A DNA stretch of 28,021 nucleotides, taken from positions 1 to 28,021 of the forward strand of contig JBMOHS010000031.1 of assembly GCA_049317725.1 (NCBI GenBank), written 5' to 3'. The DNA comes from CAIOZW01 sp049317725. GTDB taxonomy: Bacteria; Acidobacteriota; Blastocatellia; RBC074. How positions within the stretch are numbered: position 1 is the stretch's first letter; every line of letters starts with the position of its first letter. A model generated the notes under the pieces. That model did not search any database. It was not told where the DNA came from and worked only from the letters and a program-made list of their open reading frames with translations. A program made the translations under genes and the position numbers. Below, piece by piece: positions 8,216 to 17,001 of this stretch.

Positions 8216-9415
8216 TCACGGCGCGACATAGACGAGTCTCCCACCGAGGATGGTCCGTGAAATTGAAAGGTCTGCGTCGAGAATGGCGAAGTCGGCGTCC
8301 TTGCCGACCTCGATCGAGCCCTTGCGATCGGCGACGCCGCAGAGGCGTGCCGGATTGGTCGAGGCGACAAAAGCGGCGTCGGAGAGGGACATGCCGGTGA
8401 AGGCGACGGCGTTGCCGACAGCGTGGTTCATCGTCAGAACCGACCCAGCAATCGTCACCCCATCCGGGAGCGTGCAGAGGGGCCCGCGGACCTCGATCTG
8501 GAAATCGCCGAGCTGATAGGTCCCGTCGCCCTTCCCTTGGGCAGCGGTCGCGTCGGTGATGAGGGTCAGCCCATCGCGCCCCTTCGACTGCCAAGCGAGC
8601 TGGGCCATCCGTGGGTGGACGTGAACGCCGTCACAGATCAGCTCAGCCTGAATGCCCGGCTCGAGGAGGCAGGCGGCGGCGAGCCCAGGAGTGCGGTGGT
8701 GGAGCCCCGACATGGCGTTGTAGAGATGGGTCGCACGGGTGGCACCCGCCTCGATCGCCGCCAGTGCCGTCTCATAACTGGCCATCGAGTGGCCGAGCGA
8801 GGGGGCCACCCCCGCCTCAACCAGCATACGGATCAGCTCCATCCCTCCCGGCAGCTCCGGCGCGAGAGTCATGACCTTGACCCGGCCTCCCGCCGCCAAG
8901 AGAAGTTCCCTCGCCTCCTCCGGGTCCGGATCGCGGATGCCCCATTCGGGCTGCGCCCCCTTGAAGCGCACATTGAGGTAGGGACCTTCGAGATGCAGCC
9001 CCAGAATCGCCGCTCCGGCCGCAGCCGAGTCGGCGGCCGAGTGGGGCAAGGACTCGGCGGCAAGGGTCGCCTCGATCGCGCGCAGCAGATCCTCCCGGCG
9101 AGCCGCGACCGTGGTCACCAGATACCCGGTCGTTCCAAACCGTAGCAGATTCTGCGAGATCCGGTGGAGCCCCTCCGCCCCGTCCGCCATGACGTCATCC
9201 CCACCACTGCCGTGAAAATGGGTATCGATGAAGCCCGGCATGACGATCTGGCCTGTTGCGTCGAGAATCAGGGAGTCTGGCTCCGGATCTGCTCCATCCC
9301 CGATTCTCCCCACGTAGACGACTCGACCTTCCTCACACAGCACGATCCCACGGTCGATCTCCCCCCACGGCGTAATCACCCGCCCTCCGACGACTGCCAG
9401 CCTTCCTGCCCCCAT
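8216..9415 (-). CDS. nagA: N-acetylglucosamine-6-phosphate deacetylase
   Basis: A 399-residue amidohydrolase that removes acetate from GlcNAc-6-phosphate to give glucosamine-6-phosphate, the entry step of amino-sugar and cell-wall recycling. Visible motifs in order: GFIDTHFHG with His66 and His68, GLHLEGPYLN with metal ligand Glu143, LGHS with His209, ATHLYNAM with His230, CDGVHVHP with His265, and LITDAT with catalytic Asp288, then GSVLTMNHAV. His66-x-His68 is present, as in the two-metal type. The ATG at 9415 is preferred over a TTG six codons upstream because GGAGGAAGAAG lies directly before it. No nagB or transporter is nearby. A possible -10 (TATAGT, minus strand) lies about 85 bases upstream. 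Confidence 0.94.
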   Translation of the reverse strand: MGAGRLAVVGGRVITPWGEIDRGIVLCEEGRVVYVGRIGDGADPEPDSLILDATGQIVMPGFIDTHFHGSGGDDVMADGAEGLHRISQNLLRFGTTGYLVTTVAARREDLLRAIEATLAAESLPHSAADSAAAGAAILGLHLEGPYLNVRFKGAQPEWGIRDPDPEEARELLLAAGGRVKVMTLAPELPGGMELIRMLVEAGVAPSLGHSMASYETALAAIEAGATRATHLYNAMSGLHHRTPGLAAACLLEPGIQAELICDGVHVHPRMAQLAWQSKGRDGLTLITDATAAQGKGDGTYQLGDFQIEVRGPLCTLPDGVTIAGSVLTMNHAVGNAVAFTGMSLSDAAFVASTNPARLCGVADRKGSIEVGKDADFAILDADLSISRTILGGRLVYVAP

Positions 9416-9503
9416 CTTCTTCCTCCATTCCAAGATTCAGCCTTCTCCCCCGAGTGTGCCTCTCTGCCCCAGAGAAGAACGCAAGACATATGCCCAGAAA
9501 GCG

Positions 9504-9509
9504 ACTATA
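9504..9509 (-). promoter_or_regulatory. Possible -10 element for nagA
   Basis: On the minus strand the sequence reads GGAGTATAGTCGCTTT, with TATAGT as a good -10. It resembles GGAGTATGCTAGCTTT at the DUF47 promoter. I see no clear -35, and a run of eight A precedes it. Transcription would start about 80 bases before the nagA ATG. Confidence 0.3.
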
Positions 9510-9533
9510 CTCCTTTTTTTTGGGTACGTCCCC

Positions 9534-9573
9534 GGCGTGGCCCCCCTCTCCGGGGGAAGAGGGAGAGTGAGAC
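9534..9573. repeat. REP-like GC-rich inverted repeat
   Basis: The segment around CCCCCCTCTCCGGGGGAAGA and the following GGGAGAG can pair CTCTCC with GGAGAG and CCCCC with GGGGG. The composition matches widespread intergenic palindromes of the CCCTCTCC/GGAGAGGG kind. It shares the purine-rich GAGGGAGAG motif with the 40-bp repeat. A dispersed repeat is likely, but only one full copy is in view. Confidence 0.4.
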
Positions 9574-9747
9574 AAATTGCCCAGCTCAAAATGAGGAAAA
9601 ATGTCTCATCTTCGATCAGCGGTTGGGACAAGCCAAGCCTCCAACCCCTCGACAGCGGCCAATATGTCGCCCGGAGGCAGGCCTCGTCTGGGGAAAAATC
9701 CCCTTCTTCCCCCCAGCCCTCCTGCTCCTACAGGGGGATCGGCCCTT

Positions 9748-9803
9748 GGATAGGTGGATAGGTGGATAGGTGGATAGGTGGATAGGTGGATAGGTGGATA
9801 GGT
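9748..9803. repeat. Tandem array, seven perfect 8-bp units
   Basis: Seven uninterrupted copies of GGATAGGT (complement ACCTATCC) are followed by a degenerate GGAAAGGA. The unit length is not a multiple of three and there is no gene over it. It lies about 200 bases upstream of the ABC exporter start. Such short arrays change copy number by slippage, so it may alter promoter spacing or may simply be a neutral minisatellite. Confidence 0.95.
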
Positions 9804-9918
9804 GGAAAGGAAGAAGATGAAGGCTGGGGAGAAGGCCGAGTGGTTCCCCCCACCCAGCCGCCTCAGCGAAAGACCTCGCGGGCGGATGGAGCAGCGGTCT
9901 GACGGGGAGGTGTCGAGT

Positions 9919-9941
9919 GTGGCATACAACCTGCATGCCAC
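9919..9941. repeat. 7-bp inverted repeat upstream of exporter operon
   Basis: GTGGCAT and ATGCCAC flank a 9-base spacer. The site is 59 bases before the exporter start. It overlaps a TACAAC that could act as a weak -10. It could be an operator or an RNA hairpin; the short arms make chance occurrence possible. Confidence 0.3.
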
Positions 9942-9999
9942 TGTCGGTTGCGATTGAGCGTTGCAGAATGAGTAGCCCCGCCACCGGGAAAGAGCCGCT

Positions 10000-11844
10000 G
10001 TGACATCGGCCGAGAAGCCAGGTGAGAAGCGCTCGCGGGAGAAGAAGAGGAGGCGAGACCGAGACGTGTCGGAACAACATCACGGCGACCATTCTCACGG
10101 GGATGCGCACGGAGATCATCCCACCCCTTACCAGCGGCTAGGCCGGCTGATTCAACTCGACCGGATCGATTACTGGGTCATCATCATCTACACGATCCTG
10201 ATCGGCCTCCTGACCTTGGCAGTGCCCTTGGCTGCTCAAGCCTTGGTCAACACGATCGCGGCTGGCGTCTTGATCCAACCGCTGATCGTTTTGACGATCG
10301 GCGTCCTTGGGGCCCTCCTCTTCGCGGGAATCCTCCGTCTCTTCAAACTGGTCATCTTAGAAAAGCTGCAACAGCGCATCTTTGCGCGGGTCTCGCTCCA
10401 CCTCTCGGATCACCTGCCGCAGGTCGAGTATGACAGCATCGTGCGGGAGTTCTCTCCGCAGCTGGTCAACCGCTTCTTCGATGTGCTGACGATCCAGAAG
10501 GCGATGTCGAAGATCCTCTTCGACGGACCGGGCGCGGCCCTGCAGGTGATCATCGCCCTGGTACTGATGGCGTTCTACAGCCCCTACCTGCTCGCCTTCG
10601 CCCTCTTCTTGATGATCTTCATCATCTTTGTCGTCTGGGTGCTGGGCGTGGGTGGCCTCAAATCGAGCATCCAGGAGTCGACGCGGAAGTACGAAGTCGC
10701 CGATTGGCTGGAAGAGTTGGCACGCTGCCACGTCAGTTTCAAGATGAACTCGGCGAGCAACTTCTCCCTCTTCAAGGCCGACCGGTTGATCGCCCTCTAT
10801 GTTGAAGCCCGACGCCTGCATTTCCGGGTTCTCTTCCGGCAAGCGATGGGCATCTACCTCTTCCAGGCGATTGCGAGTGCCGGTGTGCTGGCGATTGGGG
10901 GGTGGCTGGTGATCAATCGGCAACTGACACTCGGTCAGGTCGTTGCCTCTGAGATCGTCGTCGTCGGTGCCCTTGAAGGGTTGGAGAAGCTGATCCGCCT
11001 GATGGAGAACCTGTATGACCTGCTGACAGGACTATACAAGGTGGGCCACTTGACGGACATGCCCGCCGAGCGGACCAAGGGATGGGACCTGCCCGCCAGC
11101 CGGGAGGGCTCCCGGGTCGAGTGCCGCAAAGTCCGGTTTTCGTATGACGGGCGCCACGAGATCCTCTCCGATCTCGATTTGAGCATCCAACCCGGAGAGC
11201 ACGTCAGCCTGGTCGGGAAGAGTGGCGTCGGCAAATCGACGCTGGCGATGATGATGTGCGGGCTGCATGAGCCGACCCACGGACTGGTGCAGATCAATGG
11301 CATGGACATCCGCGACGTGCGCCTGTCGAGCCTGCGACGTGTCGTCAGCCTGGTCAGCAGCACCAACGAGATCTTTGCGGGAACGATCGAGGAGAACATC
11401 CTCATGGGCCGCAAGGAGATCGCGCACGAGGACCTGCAATGGGCTCTCGACTTGGCCCACCTGACCGAAGAGGTCGCGCGGATGCCGAAGGGGCTCCAGA
11501 CCAAAGTGGTCACCGAAGGAAGGAACCTCTCCCGTGGCCAATTGCAACGACTGCTGATCGCCCGCGCCGTCATCAGCCGCCCGCAACTGCTGATTCTGGA
11601 CGAGGGATTCACCGGTGTCGATGAGAACGACAAGCTGTCGATCCTCAATGAGCTGTTCAATCCCAAATATAAGTGGACCATCCTCGACATCTCCCACGAT
11701 CCGGAGATCGTTGCGCGAACCAACAAGATTCACGTCCTCGCCAAGGGGTACATCTTTGAATCAGGATCGCTGTCGGAGTTGACCGCCAAGCCGGACGGGG
11801 AGCTGCGCAAGCTCTTCCCGACTCTGGCGAGTGGACAGCGGTAG
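10000..11844 (+). CDS. ABC exporter, fused membrane and ATPase domains (type I secretion/efflux)
   Basis: A 614-residue half-transporter with a GTG start (GGGAAAGAG upstream). The first 40 residues are highly charged and end in a His/Asp-rich stretch, HHGDHSHGDAHGDH (27-40), which could bind metal. The transmembrane domain covers about 58-345, with helices visible at 58-78, 95-115, 180-218 and 285-325. The ATPase domain has Walker A GKSGVGKST (406-414), a signature LSRGQLQR (510-517, Arg instead of the second Gly), Walker B LLILDE (530-535) and the H-loop His566. The Q-loop region reads LVSSTNEIFAGTIEEN, with Ser where a Gln is expected. There is no peptidase C39 domain, so it does not process a GG-leader peptide. 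It is followed by HlyD and TolC genes, so it powers a tripartite exporter. The substrate is unknown. Confidence 0.93.
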   Translation: MTSAEKPGEKRSREKKRRRDRDVSEQHHGDHSHGDAHGDHPTPYQRLGRLIQLDRIDYWVIIIYTILIGLLTLAVPLAAQALVNTIAAGVLIQPLIVLTIGVLGALLFAGILRLFKLVILEKLQQRIFARVSLHLSDHLPQVEYDSIVREFSPQLVNRFFDVLTIQKAMSKILFDGPGAALQVIIALVLMAFYSPYLLAFALFLMIFIIFVVWVLGVGGLKSSIQESTRKYEVADWLEELARCHVSFKMNSASNFSLFKADRLIALYVEARRLHFRVLFRQAMGIYLFQAIASAGVLAIGGWLVINRQLTLGQVVASEIVVVGALEGLEKLIRLMENLYDLLTGLYKVGHLTDMPAERTKGWDLPASREGSRVECRKVRFSYDGRHEILSDLDLSIQPGEHVSLVGKSGVGKSTLAMMMCGLHEPTHGLVQINGMDIRDVRLSSLRRVVSLVSSTNEIFAGTIEENILMGRKEIAHEDLQWALDLAHLTEEVARMPKGLQTKVVTEGRNLSRGQLQRLLIARAVISRPQLLILDEGFTGVDENDKLSILNELFNPKYKWTILDISHDPEIVARTNKIHVLAKGYIFESGSLSELTAKPDGELRKLFPTLASGQR

Positions 11845-11903
11845 GTCTCGGTAGAATCGATTGAAGAAGAGAAAAGAAGAGAAGAGAGGAAGGGACCCGA
11901 GCG

Positions 11904-13325
11904 ATGCGCATGCAGGAAACCATGAGGATGAACCAAGAGCCGGGAATCAGCTCCCTCAAGCTGATGGAGACGCCGCACGCGCTGCGCCCGGTGGCCTTCG
12001 CGATCCTGCTCTTGCTTCTCATTCTGGTTCTCAGTCTGATCTATGTTCCGTGGCAGCAATCGGTCACCGGGTATGGCCGGGTGATCGTCTTCTCGCCGAT
12101 GGATCGCCCGCAGAGCATCGAGGCGCAGATTCCCGGTCGGCTGATCCGCTGGAACGCCGTCGAAGGGCAAGAGATCCGGACCGGTGAGGTGATTGCGGAG
12201 ATCGAGGATATCGATTCGAAGTTTCTGATCAACGATCAGGCAGAGAGATTGGAAGAGCAGCGCCAGTTCCTGCAAACAGGACTGAGCGAGGCAATGGCCC
12301 GGGAGAAGGCGTTGACGGCCCAGTTAGGAGATGTCGACAGTTCGCGGAACCTGGCGATGCCTGCGGCGGAGCAGCGCTGGCGGCAAGCACAGGATCGCCT
12401 GCTCGTTGCTGAGCAGACCGCAACGCAGGCGAGACAGGGAGTGGTCACCAGCGAACTCAACCTCAAGCGGCTGGAGGAACTCTTTGGCAAGGGGCTTCGC
12501 TCGAAGCGGGATCTCGAATTGGCCGAGCTGGATATCATCACCGCCAAGACCCGGTTGGAGAGTACCCTCGCCTCCCTGGAAGTCGCGCGGAAGGACTTGG
12601 AGGTCGCCCGACTCGACCGCGACCGGGTCGGCAACGACACCTCGGCGCAGGTCAACGCGCTCCGGGCCTCTGTCGCCTCGGTCCGGGAGACCATTGCCAA
12701 GACGCGCAGCGATCTGCAGAAGTTGGAGATTGACCTCGGCAATGTCCGTCGCCGGACGGAACAGCGCTTGATCCGTGCGCCGCAGGACGGCAAGCTGGTG
12801 CGGGTGACACGGGTCGGTCCAGGAGAGACGGTCAAGGCCGGAGACGAGCTGGCCGTGCTCGCCCCCCAAACGAGCGACCAAGCCGTCGAACTCTACCTTT
12901 CGGACTATGACGCGCCCCTTGTCTCTGTCGGACGACAGGTACGGCTCAACTTTGCCGGATGGCCGGCGATCCAGTTCGTCGGGTGGCCCTCGATCGCGGT
13001 TGGAACTTTCGCCGGGAAGGTCAAGGTCATCGATGCGGTCGATGACGGGGTGAACCGGTTTCGCATCATCGTCAGCCCAGATGAAGAAGCGATTGCCGCC
13101 AAGAAAGAGGAGCCGTGGCCGGAGCTCGATCTGCTTCGACCGGGTGCGGAGGTCAATGGGTGGGTCATGCTCGATGTCGTCTCGGTGGGGTTCGAGTTGT
13201 GGCGTCAATTCAACGCCTTCCCACCGACGGTCAGCCGGGGTCCAATCGGCGAGAAGCCCAAAGTCGAATTCAACAGCAGTCGGGAGAAGCAGAAGAAGGA
13301 CTCCGACGAGAAGAGTGACAAGTAG
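11904..13325 (+). CDS. HlyD-family membrane fusion (periplasmic adaptor) protein
   Basis: A 473-residue adaptor linking the inner-membrane ABC exporter to the TolC channel. It has one N-terminal transmembrane helix (about 29-48), then a lipoyl/biotinyl-like half (GRLIRWNAVEGQEIRTGEVI). A long coiled coil covers about 108-275, rich in Arg, Glu, Gln and Leu. The second lipoyl half contains IRAPQDGKLVRVTRVGPGETV, and a beta-barrel domain follows. The C-terminus is Lys/Asp/Glu-rich. The start ATG at 11904 lies behind GAGAGGAAGGG; ATG codons at 11922 and 11928 are alternatives. It is 59 bases after the ABC gene, and its stop abuts the TolC ATG. HlyD rather than RND-type adaptor is supported by the N-terminal anchor and absence of a lipobox. 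Confidence 0.93.
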   Translation: MRMQETMRMNQEPGISSLKLMETPHALRPVAFAILLLLLILVLSLIYVPWQQSVTGYGRVIVFSPMDRPQSIEAQIPGRLIRWNAVEGQEIRTGEVIAEIEDIDSKFLINDQAERLEEQRQFLQTGLSEAMAREKALTAQLGDVDSSRNLAMPAAEQRWRQAQDRLLVAEQTATQARQGVVTSELNLKRLEELFGKGLRSKRDLELAELDIITAKTRLESTLASLEVARKDLEVARLDRDRVGNDTSAQVNALRASVASVRETIAKTRSDLQKLEIDLGNVRRRTEQRLIRAPQDGKLVRVTRVGPGETVKAGDELAVLAPQTSDQAVELYLSDYDAPLVSVGRQVRLNFAGWPAIQFVGWPSIAVGTFAGKVKVIDAVDDGVNRFRIIVSPDEEAIAAKKEEPWPELDLLRPGAEVNGWVMLDVVSVGFELWRQFNAFPPTVSRGPIGEKPKVEFNSSREKQKKDSDEKSDK

Positions 13326-14975
13326 ATGAATCGGGGAATTCTTCAACACATTCTGGTGGGTCTTTTCCTGTCGGTGGGAATCGGACTCTTCGCTCCAGTT
13401 GCCTTCGGTCAGGACCCGACGGGGCTCCCCGATGCAGGGAGGTCCACGACGGAAAGTCAGACCGTGCCGCCCGCTTCGGAATCACTGGTCCAATCGGTGC
13501 GGGCTGCACTGCGGCTGCGGCTGGGCTATCCGGATCTCCCCTATGCCGGTGGACTCGGTGAGACGACCAGCACGATGGGGGGCACCGTGGGCGGCACCGT
13601 GGGCGAGTCCGCGCAGGACGCGCCTCCGCTACCCCGGGAACTCTCGCTCCCCGAACTGATTCGCATTGTCGAGTTGTACCACCCCAAGCTGCGGGGAGCC
13701 GACATCAATCGCCAAATCGCGACGGCCAAACGCATCGAGAAGCAGGGTGCGTTCGACCCGGCCGTCTTTGCCGGCTACGACTACCTGCGGTTCAACACGG
13801 ACTTCGACCCCAAGACGCTGCGGGGAAAGCCCGCCACGGCACGAATCGGGGATGTCGGGATCGAATTTTTGACGCGAAGCGGCCTCAAAGTCGGCGGCGG
13901 AGCACGCTATAACCTGGGCAAGGTCAAGAGTCCACTCTCTCCCACAGGGGACGGGGGAGAGTACTTTCTGAGCATGAAGATGCCGCTCTTGCGTGGATTC
14001 CGGATCAACGAGAAGGCGGCTGCCGAACGGCAGGCGCTGCTCGGAGAGCCGCTCGCCCAGACAGAGTTTGAGGTGACCCGGCTGGAGCTGCTGCTCAAGG
14101 CCTCGGATGCCTACTGGGAGTGGGTCGCCGCCAAGCGCAAATATGATGTCGCGATCGACCTGCTGGGGATCGCGCAGTTCCGTGCCGGAGCGGTCCGGGA
14201 CCGGGTCCAAGCGGGAGACCTCCCGACGATCGACGCTGTCGAAGCGGATCTCGAAGTCCAGCGGCGCGAAGGGGGCCGGATCAAGGCCGACCGCGATCTG
14301 CAGAAGGCGGCCTTCAAGCTCTCGCTCTTCCTTTGGTCACCCAATGGCCTGCCAGCACCCATTCCGCGCCCGGAAAATGTGCCGGCCGGCACCGTCTCTC
14401 CCGCCGAATACAGCGAACAGGCCAGTCAGGCTGGCCAGCGGCTGGCGTTCGATCGGCGTCCGGAACTGCGGGCACTGGCGATCAATGCCAACCTGACGGA
14501 GGTCGACCTCGAGCTGGCACGCAACCAGCGACTGCCGCTGCTCGATCTCGTCTTCAGTCCCGGGCGGGATACGGGGTTGGGGGCGATTGGAACGACCGTC
14601 AAGGCGGGAGCCAGTTTCAGCCTCAACCTTCGCCAACGCACCGCCGATGGACAGATCGCCCAGGCCCTGCTCAAGCTGCAGAAGCTCTCGCTCGACTTGG
14701 CCAACGAGCGGCAGCGCATCACCACCGAGGTGCTCGACGCCCTCTCGGCAATCAACACCACGGCAGGTCGCTTCGTCCGCGCCCAGGCGGAGGTCGACTT
14801 GGCGGTCCAGCTTGAGGAGGGCGAGCGCGTCCGCTTTGCCCTCGGCGACAGCACGCTCTTCCTGGTCAATCAGCGGGAACGGGCGACGGCCGAAGCCCGC
14901 ATCAAACTGATCGAGATCCAGGCAGAGTACGAGCAGGCGGTCGCCGCCTTCCGGGCTGCCACTGTCCAATTTTAA
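13326..14975 (+). CDS. TolC-family outer membrane channel
   Basis: A 549-residue outer-membrane efflux protein. A signal peptide spans about 1-28 (ILVGLFLSVGIGLFAPVAFG). A 70-residue variable region with a GGTVGGTVGE repeat follows, then the first OEP repeat starts at about 100 (LSLPELIRIVELYHPKLRGADINRQIATAKRIEKQGAFDPAVF). The second helical half begins at about 365. Long amphipathic helices rich in Ala, Gln, Arg and Glu (for example around LALLKLQKLSLDLANERQRITTEVLDAL) form the periplasmic tunnel. It abuts the HlyD gene (TAGATG), so translation is probably coupled. It is the third member of the export operon. It converges on cstA, with only 9 bases between the stop codons and no room for a separate terminator. 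Confidence 0.92.
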   Translation: MNRGILQHILVGLFLSVGIGLFAPVAFGQDPTGLPDAGRSTTESQTVPPASESLVQSVRAALRLRLGYPDLPYAGGLGETTSTMGGTVGGTVGESAQDAPPLPRELSLPELIRIVELYHPKLRGADINRQIATAKRIEKQGAFDPAVFAGYDYLRFNTDFDPKTLRGKPATARIGDVGIEFLTRSGLKVGGGARYNLGKVKSPLSPTGDGGEYFLSMKMPLLRGFRINEKAAAERQALLGEPLAQTEFEVTRLELLLKASDAYWEWVAAKRKYDVAIDLLGIAQFRAGAVRDRVQAGDLPTIDAVEADLEVQRREGGRIKADRDLQKAAFKLSLFLWSPNGLPAPIPRPENVPAGTVSPAEYSEQASQAGQRLAFDRRPELRALAINANLTEVDLELARNQRLPLLDLVFSPGRDTGLGAIGTTVKAGASFSLNLRQRTADGQIAQALLKLQKLSLDLANERQRITTEVLDALSAINTTAGRFVRAQAEVDLAVQLEEGERVRFALGDSTLFLVNQRERATAEARIKLIEIQAEYEQAVAAFRAATVQF

Positions 14976-14984
14976 GCAGCGTCC

Positions 14985-16796
14985 TCAGCCTGTCGAGAGG
15001 GGCACTCCGGTCCAGCGGTGTCTCCACTTCCGCAGCGATCCGCCAAGAACAACGAGTAGCCCGGCCATCAGGCAGAAGGTGATGGCCGTGTTGAGGTAGA
15101 GTTGTTGTGGCAGGTAGTTGTCGCGAATGTTCTGGTACCCGGCCGTCAGTTCGATGACTGTCAGGAAGCTGAGGGGGAGCAGCGTGACCCAGATGTACCG
15201 GCGCCGGCCCTGATTGATCAGCCAAGTGGTGACGACGCAGAGGGCAACGCAGGCGAGCATCTGATTGGCCATCCCGAAGAGGGGCCAGATCGTCGCGATC
15301 GATCCGGTCCAGATAAGGTAGGTCCAGGGGACGACGGCGAGGAGACTCGCCAGGATCACTCCCGGCATCCAGTCGGTCTTGGCGAAGCGGGGATGAGCGA
15401 GGCCGAGCGTCTCCTGCATCATGAAGCGGGCGACCCGTGTCCCGGCATCGACCGTCGTCAGGATGAAGAGGGCCTCAAACATGATCGCGAAATGGTACCA
15501 GTAGCTCATCAACCCCTCCATTCCCCCGATGGAGGAGAAGATCTGCGCCATTCCCACCGCCAGGCTGACCGCTCCGCCGGTCCGTCCCGCCAACCGTTCC
15601 TCTCCGACCGCCGTGGTCAGCTCGGCGAGATTGGACTCCGTGAAGCCCATCGAGCGGAGCGAGGCGTCGATCTTGGCGAAGGCCTCGACCGGAACGTTGA
15701 TCTGGAAGTAGTCGTGGGGGAACATCGAGGCAGCGGCAATCAGCGCCATGACCCCGACGATCGACTCACAGAGCATGGCGCCGTAGCCGATCGAGCGGGC
15801 GTGCGACTCCTTGTCGATCATCTTCGGCGTCGTTCCCGAGGAGACGAGGGCGTGGAAGCCGGAGATCGCTCCGCAAGCAATGGTGATGAAGACGAACGGA
15901 AAGACCTTTCCGGGGATGATCGGCCCGCCGCCACCGACGAACGGCGTCACCGCCGGCATGCGCAAGGTCGGCATGACCCAGAAGATCCCGATCGCCAGAA
16001 AGACGATCGAGCCGAGCTTCATGTAGGCGCTGAGGTAGTCACGCGGGGCCAGCAGCAGCCAGACGGGAAGCACCGAGGCGATGAAGCCGTAGACGGCGAC
16101 CATCAGCGTAATCCCGTTCTTCTCGAAGCGGAAATAGGACCCATACGCGGAGTTCTGGACCGCCTCTCCATAGACGACGGCAAGGACCAGCAGCACGACG
16201 CCGATGACCGTCCCCTGCTTGATCGCCCGGTGTGAGCCTCCTTGCCAACGGAACATGAAGAGTCCCATGAAGAGTGCGATCGGAATCGTCATGGCGATGG
16301 TGAAGAGTCCCCAGGGGCTCTCGGCGAGCGCATTGACGACGGCGAGCCCAACCCCGGCCAGGGCGACCATGAGGATGATCAGGATCGCGATCGTTGCGAC
16401 GGTTCCCGTCACCCGGTCGATCTCGCGACGCGCGATCTCGGCGAGTGACTTGCCGTCATGCCGGATGGAGGCGACGAGCACCGTCAGATCGTGGACAGCC
16501 CCACCGATGACCACGCCAATCACCAGCCAGATCAACCCGGGAAGAAACCCGAACTGTGCCGCGAGAACGGGCCCGATCAGTGGCCCCGGTCCGCTGATCG
16601 CCGCGAAGTGATGGCCCCAGAGGACGTAGCGGTTGGTCGGCGTGTAGTTGGCCCCATCCTCGAAGCGGTGCGCCGGGGTGATCCGCCGATCGTCGAGCGA
16701 CAAGACCTTCGCCGCCAGGAACGCGCTGTAGAAGCGATAGGCGATTGCATAGAAACAAAGGACGACAATCAGGATCGGAACCGCGTTGAAGGTCAT
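14985..16796 (-). CDS. cstA: Carbon starvation protein CstA-type transporter
   Basis: A 603-residue multi-pass inner-membrane protein with roughly 15 or more helices. CstA and its paralogue are peptide/pyruvate transporters in enteric bacteria. Diagnostic segments are NRYVLWGHHFAAISGPGPLIGPVLAAQFG near residues 45-70, GGAVHDLTVLVASIRHDG, GWxFVFITIACGAISGFHALVSSGTTPK and ALFILTTVDAGTRVARFMMQ. The start ATG at 16796 lies 6 bases after GAGGAG, and ten codons of the longer open frame upstream are dropped. Length is slightly shorter than E. coli CstA (about 700). The missing portion appears to be at the C-terminus. Divergent from the mutase gene with 265 bp between; no CsrA or CRP site was recognised. 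Pyruvate or peptide as substrate is family-based inference. Confidence 0.93.
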   Translation of the reverse strand: MTFNAVPILIVVLCFYAIAYRFYSAFLAAKVLSLDDRRITPAHRFEDGANYTPTNRYVLWGHHFAAISGPGPLIGPVLAAQFGFLPGLIWLVIGVVIGGAVHDLTVLVASIRHDGKSLAEIARREIDRVTGTVATIAILIILMVALAGVGLAVVNALAESPWGLFTIAMTIPIALFMGLFMFRWQGGSHRAIKQGTVIGVVLLVLAVVYGEAVQNSAYGSYFRFEKNGITLMVAVYGFIASVLPVWLLLAPRDYLSAYMKLGSIVFLAIGIFWVMPTLRMPAVTPFVGGGGPIIPGKVFPFVFITIACGAISGFHALVSSGTTPKMIDKESHARSIGYGAMLCESIVGVMALIAAASMFPHDYFQINVPVEAFAKIDASLRSMGFTESNLAELTTAVGEERLAGRTGGAVSLAVGMAQIFSSIGGMEGLMSYWYHFAIMFEALFILTTVDAGTRVARFMMQETLGLAHPRFAKTDWMPGVILASLLAVVPWTYLIWTGSIATIWPLFGMANQMLACVALCVVTTWLINQGRRRYIWVTLLPLSFLTVIELTAGYQNIRDNYLPQQLYLNTAITFCLMAGLLVVLGGSLRKWRHRWTGVPLSTG

Positions 16797-16992
16797 CAAT
16801 ACTCCTCTGGGTACTCCTGGTGGCACTCATCGTGGATCCGGCCGACTCCCCGTACGCCCCTTGGGCGAGCCGACCAGCGGATGGGATTTCTACGGGCAAC
16901 TGCATACCACAGATCACGAAAAACTGAAACGAACCGACGTCAAGGAACGAGCGCCGACGTTGACCAGGCCGAGGGTCGATCCGGGAGAGGCG

Positions 16993-17001
16993 TGCTACAA
17001 T
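16993..17001 (+). promoter_or_regulatory. Extended -10 promoter for the mutase gene
   Basis: TGCTACAAT is an extended -10 (TG-n-TACAAT), 61 bases before the mutase ATG. No good -35 at 17 bases is visible; a TTGACC at 16960 is 30 bases upstream, too far for a standard promoter. It lies in the divergent space shared with cstA. Confidence 0.45.

Larger units (their letters stand above)
9416..9999. other. Repeat-bearing intergenic region
   Basis: No gene is supported in these 584 bases between the divergent nagA and exporter genes. It holds a possible nagA promoter, a GC-rich REP-like hairpin segment around 9534-9573, an 8-bp tandem array and a small inverted repeat just upstream of the exporter. 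The open frames crossing the array encode periodic, low-complexity peptides and are not credible proteins. Confidence 0.7.

Noticed and set aside
9748..9803. CRISPR array
   Set aside because: Units are 8 bp and directly contiguous, with no spacers.
16960..16965. TTGACC as the -35 of the mutase promoter
   Set aside because: It is 30 bases from the TACAAT element, too far for a sigma70 spacer.
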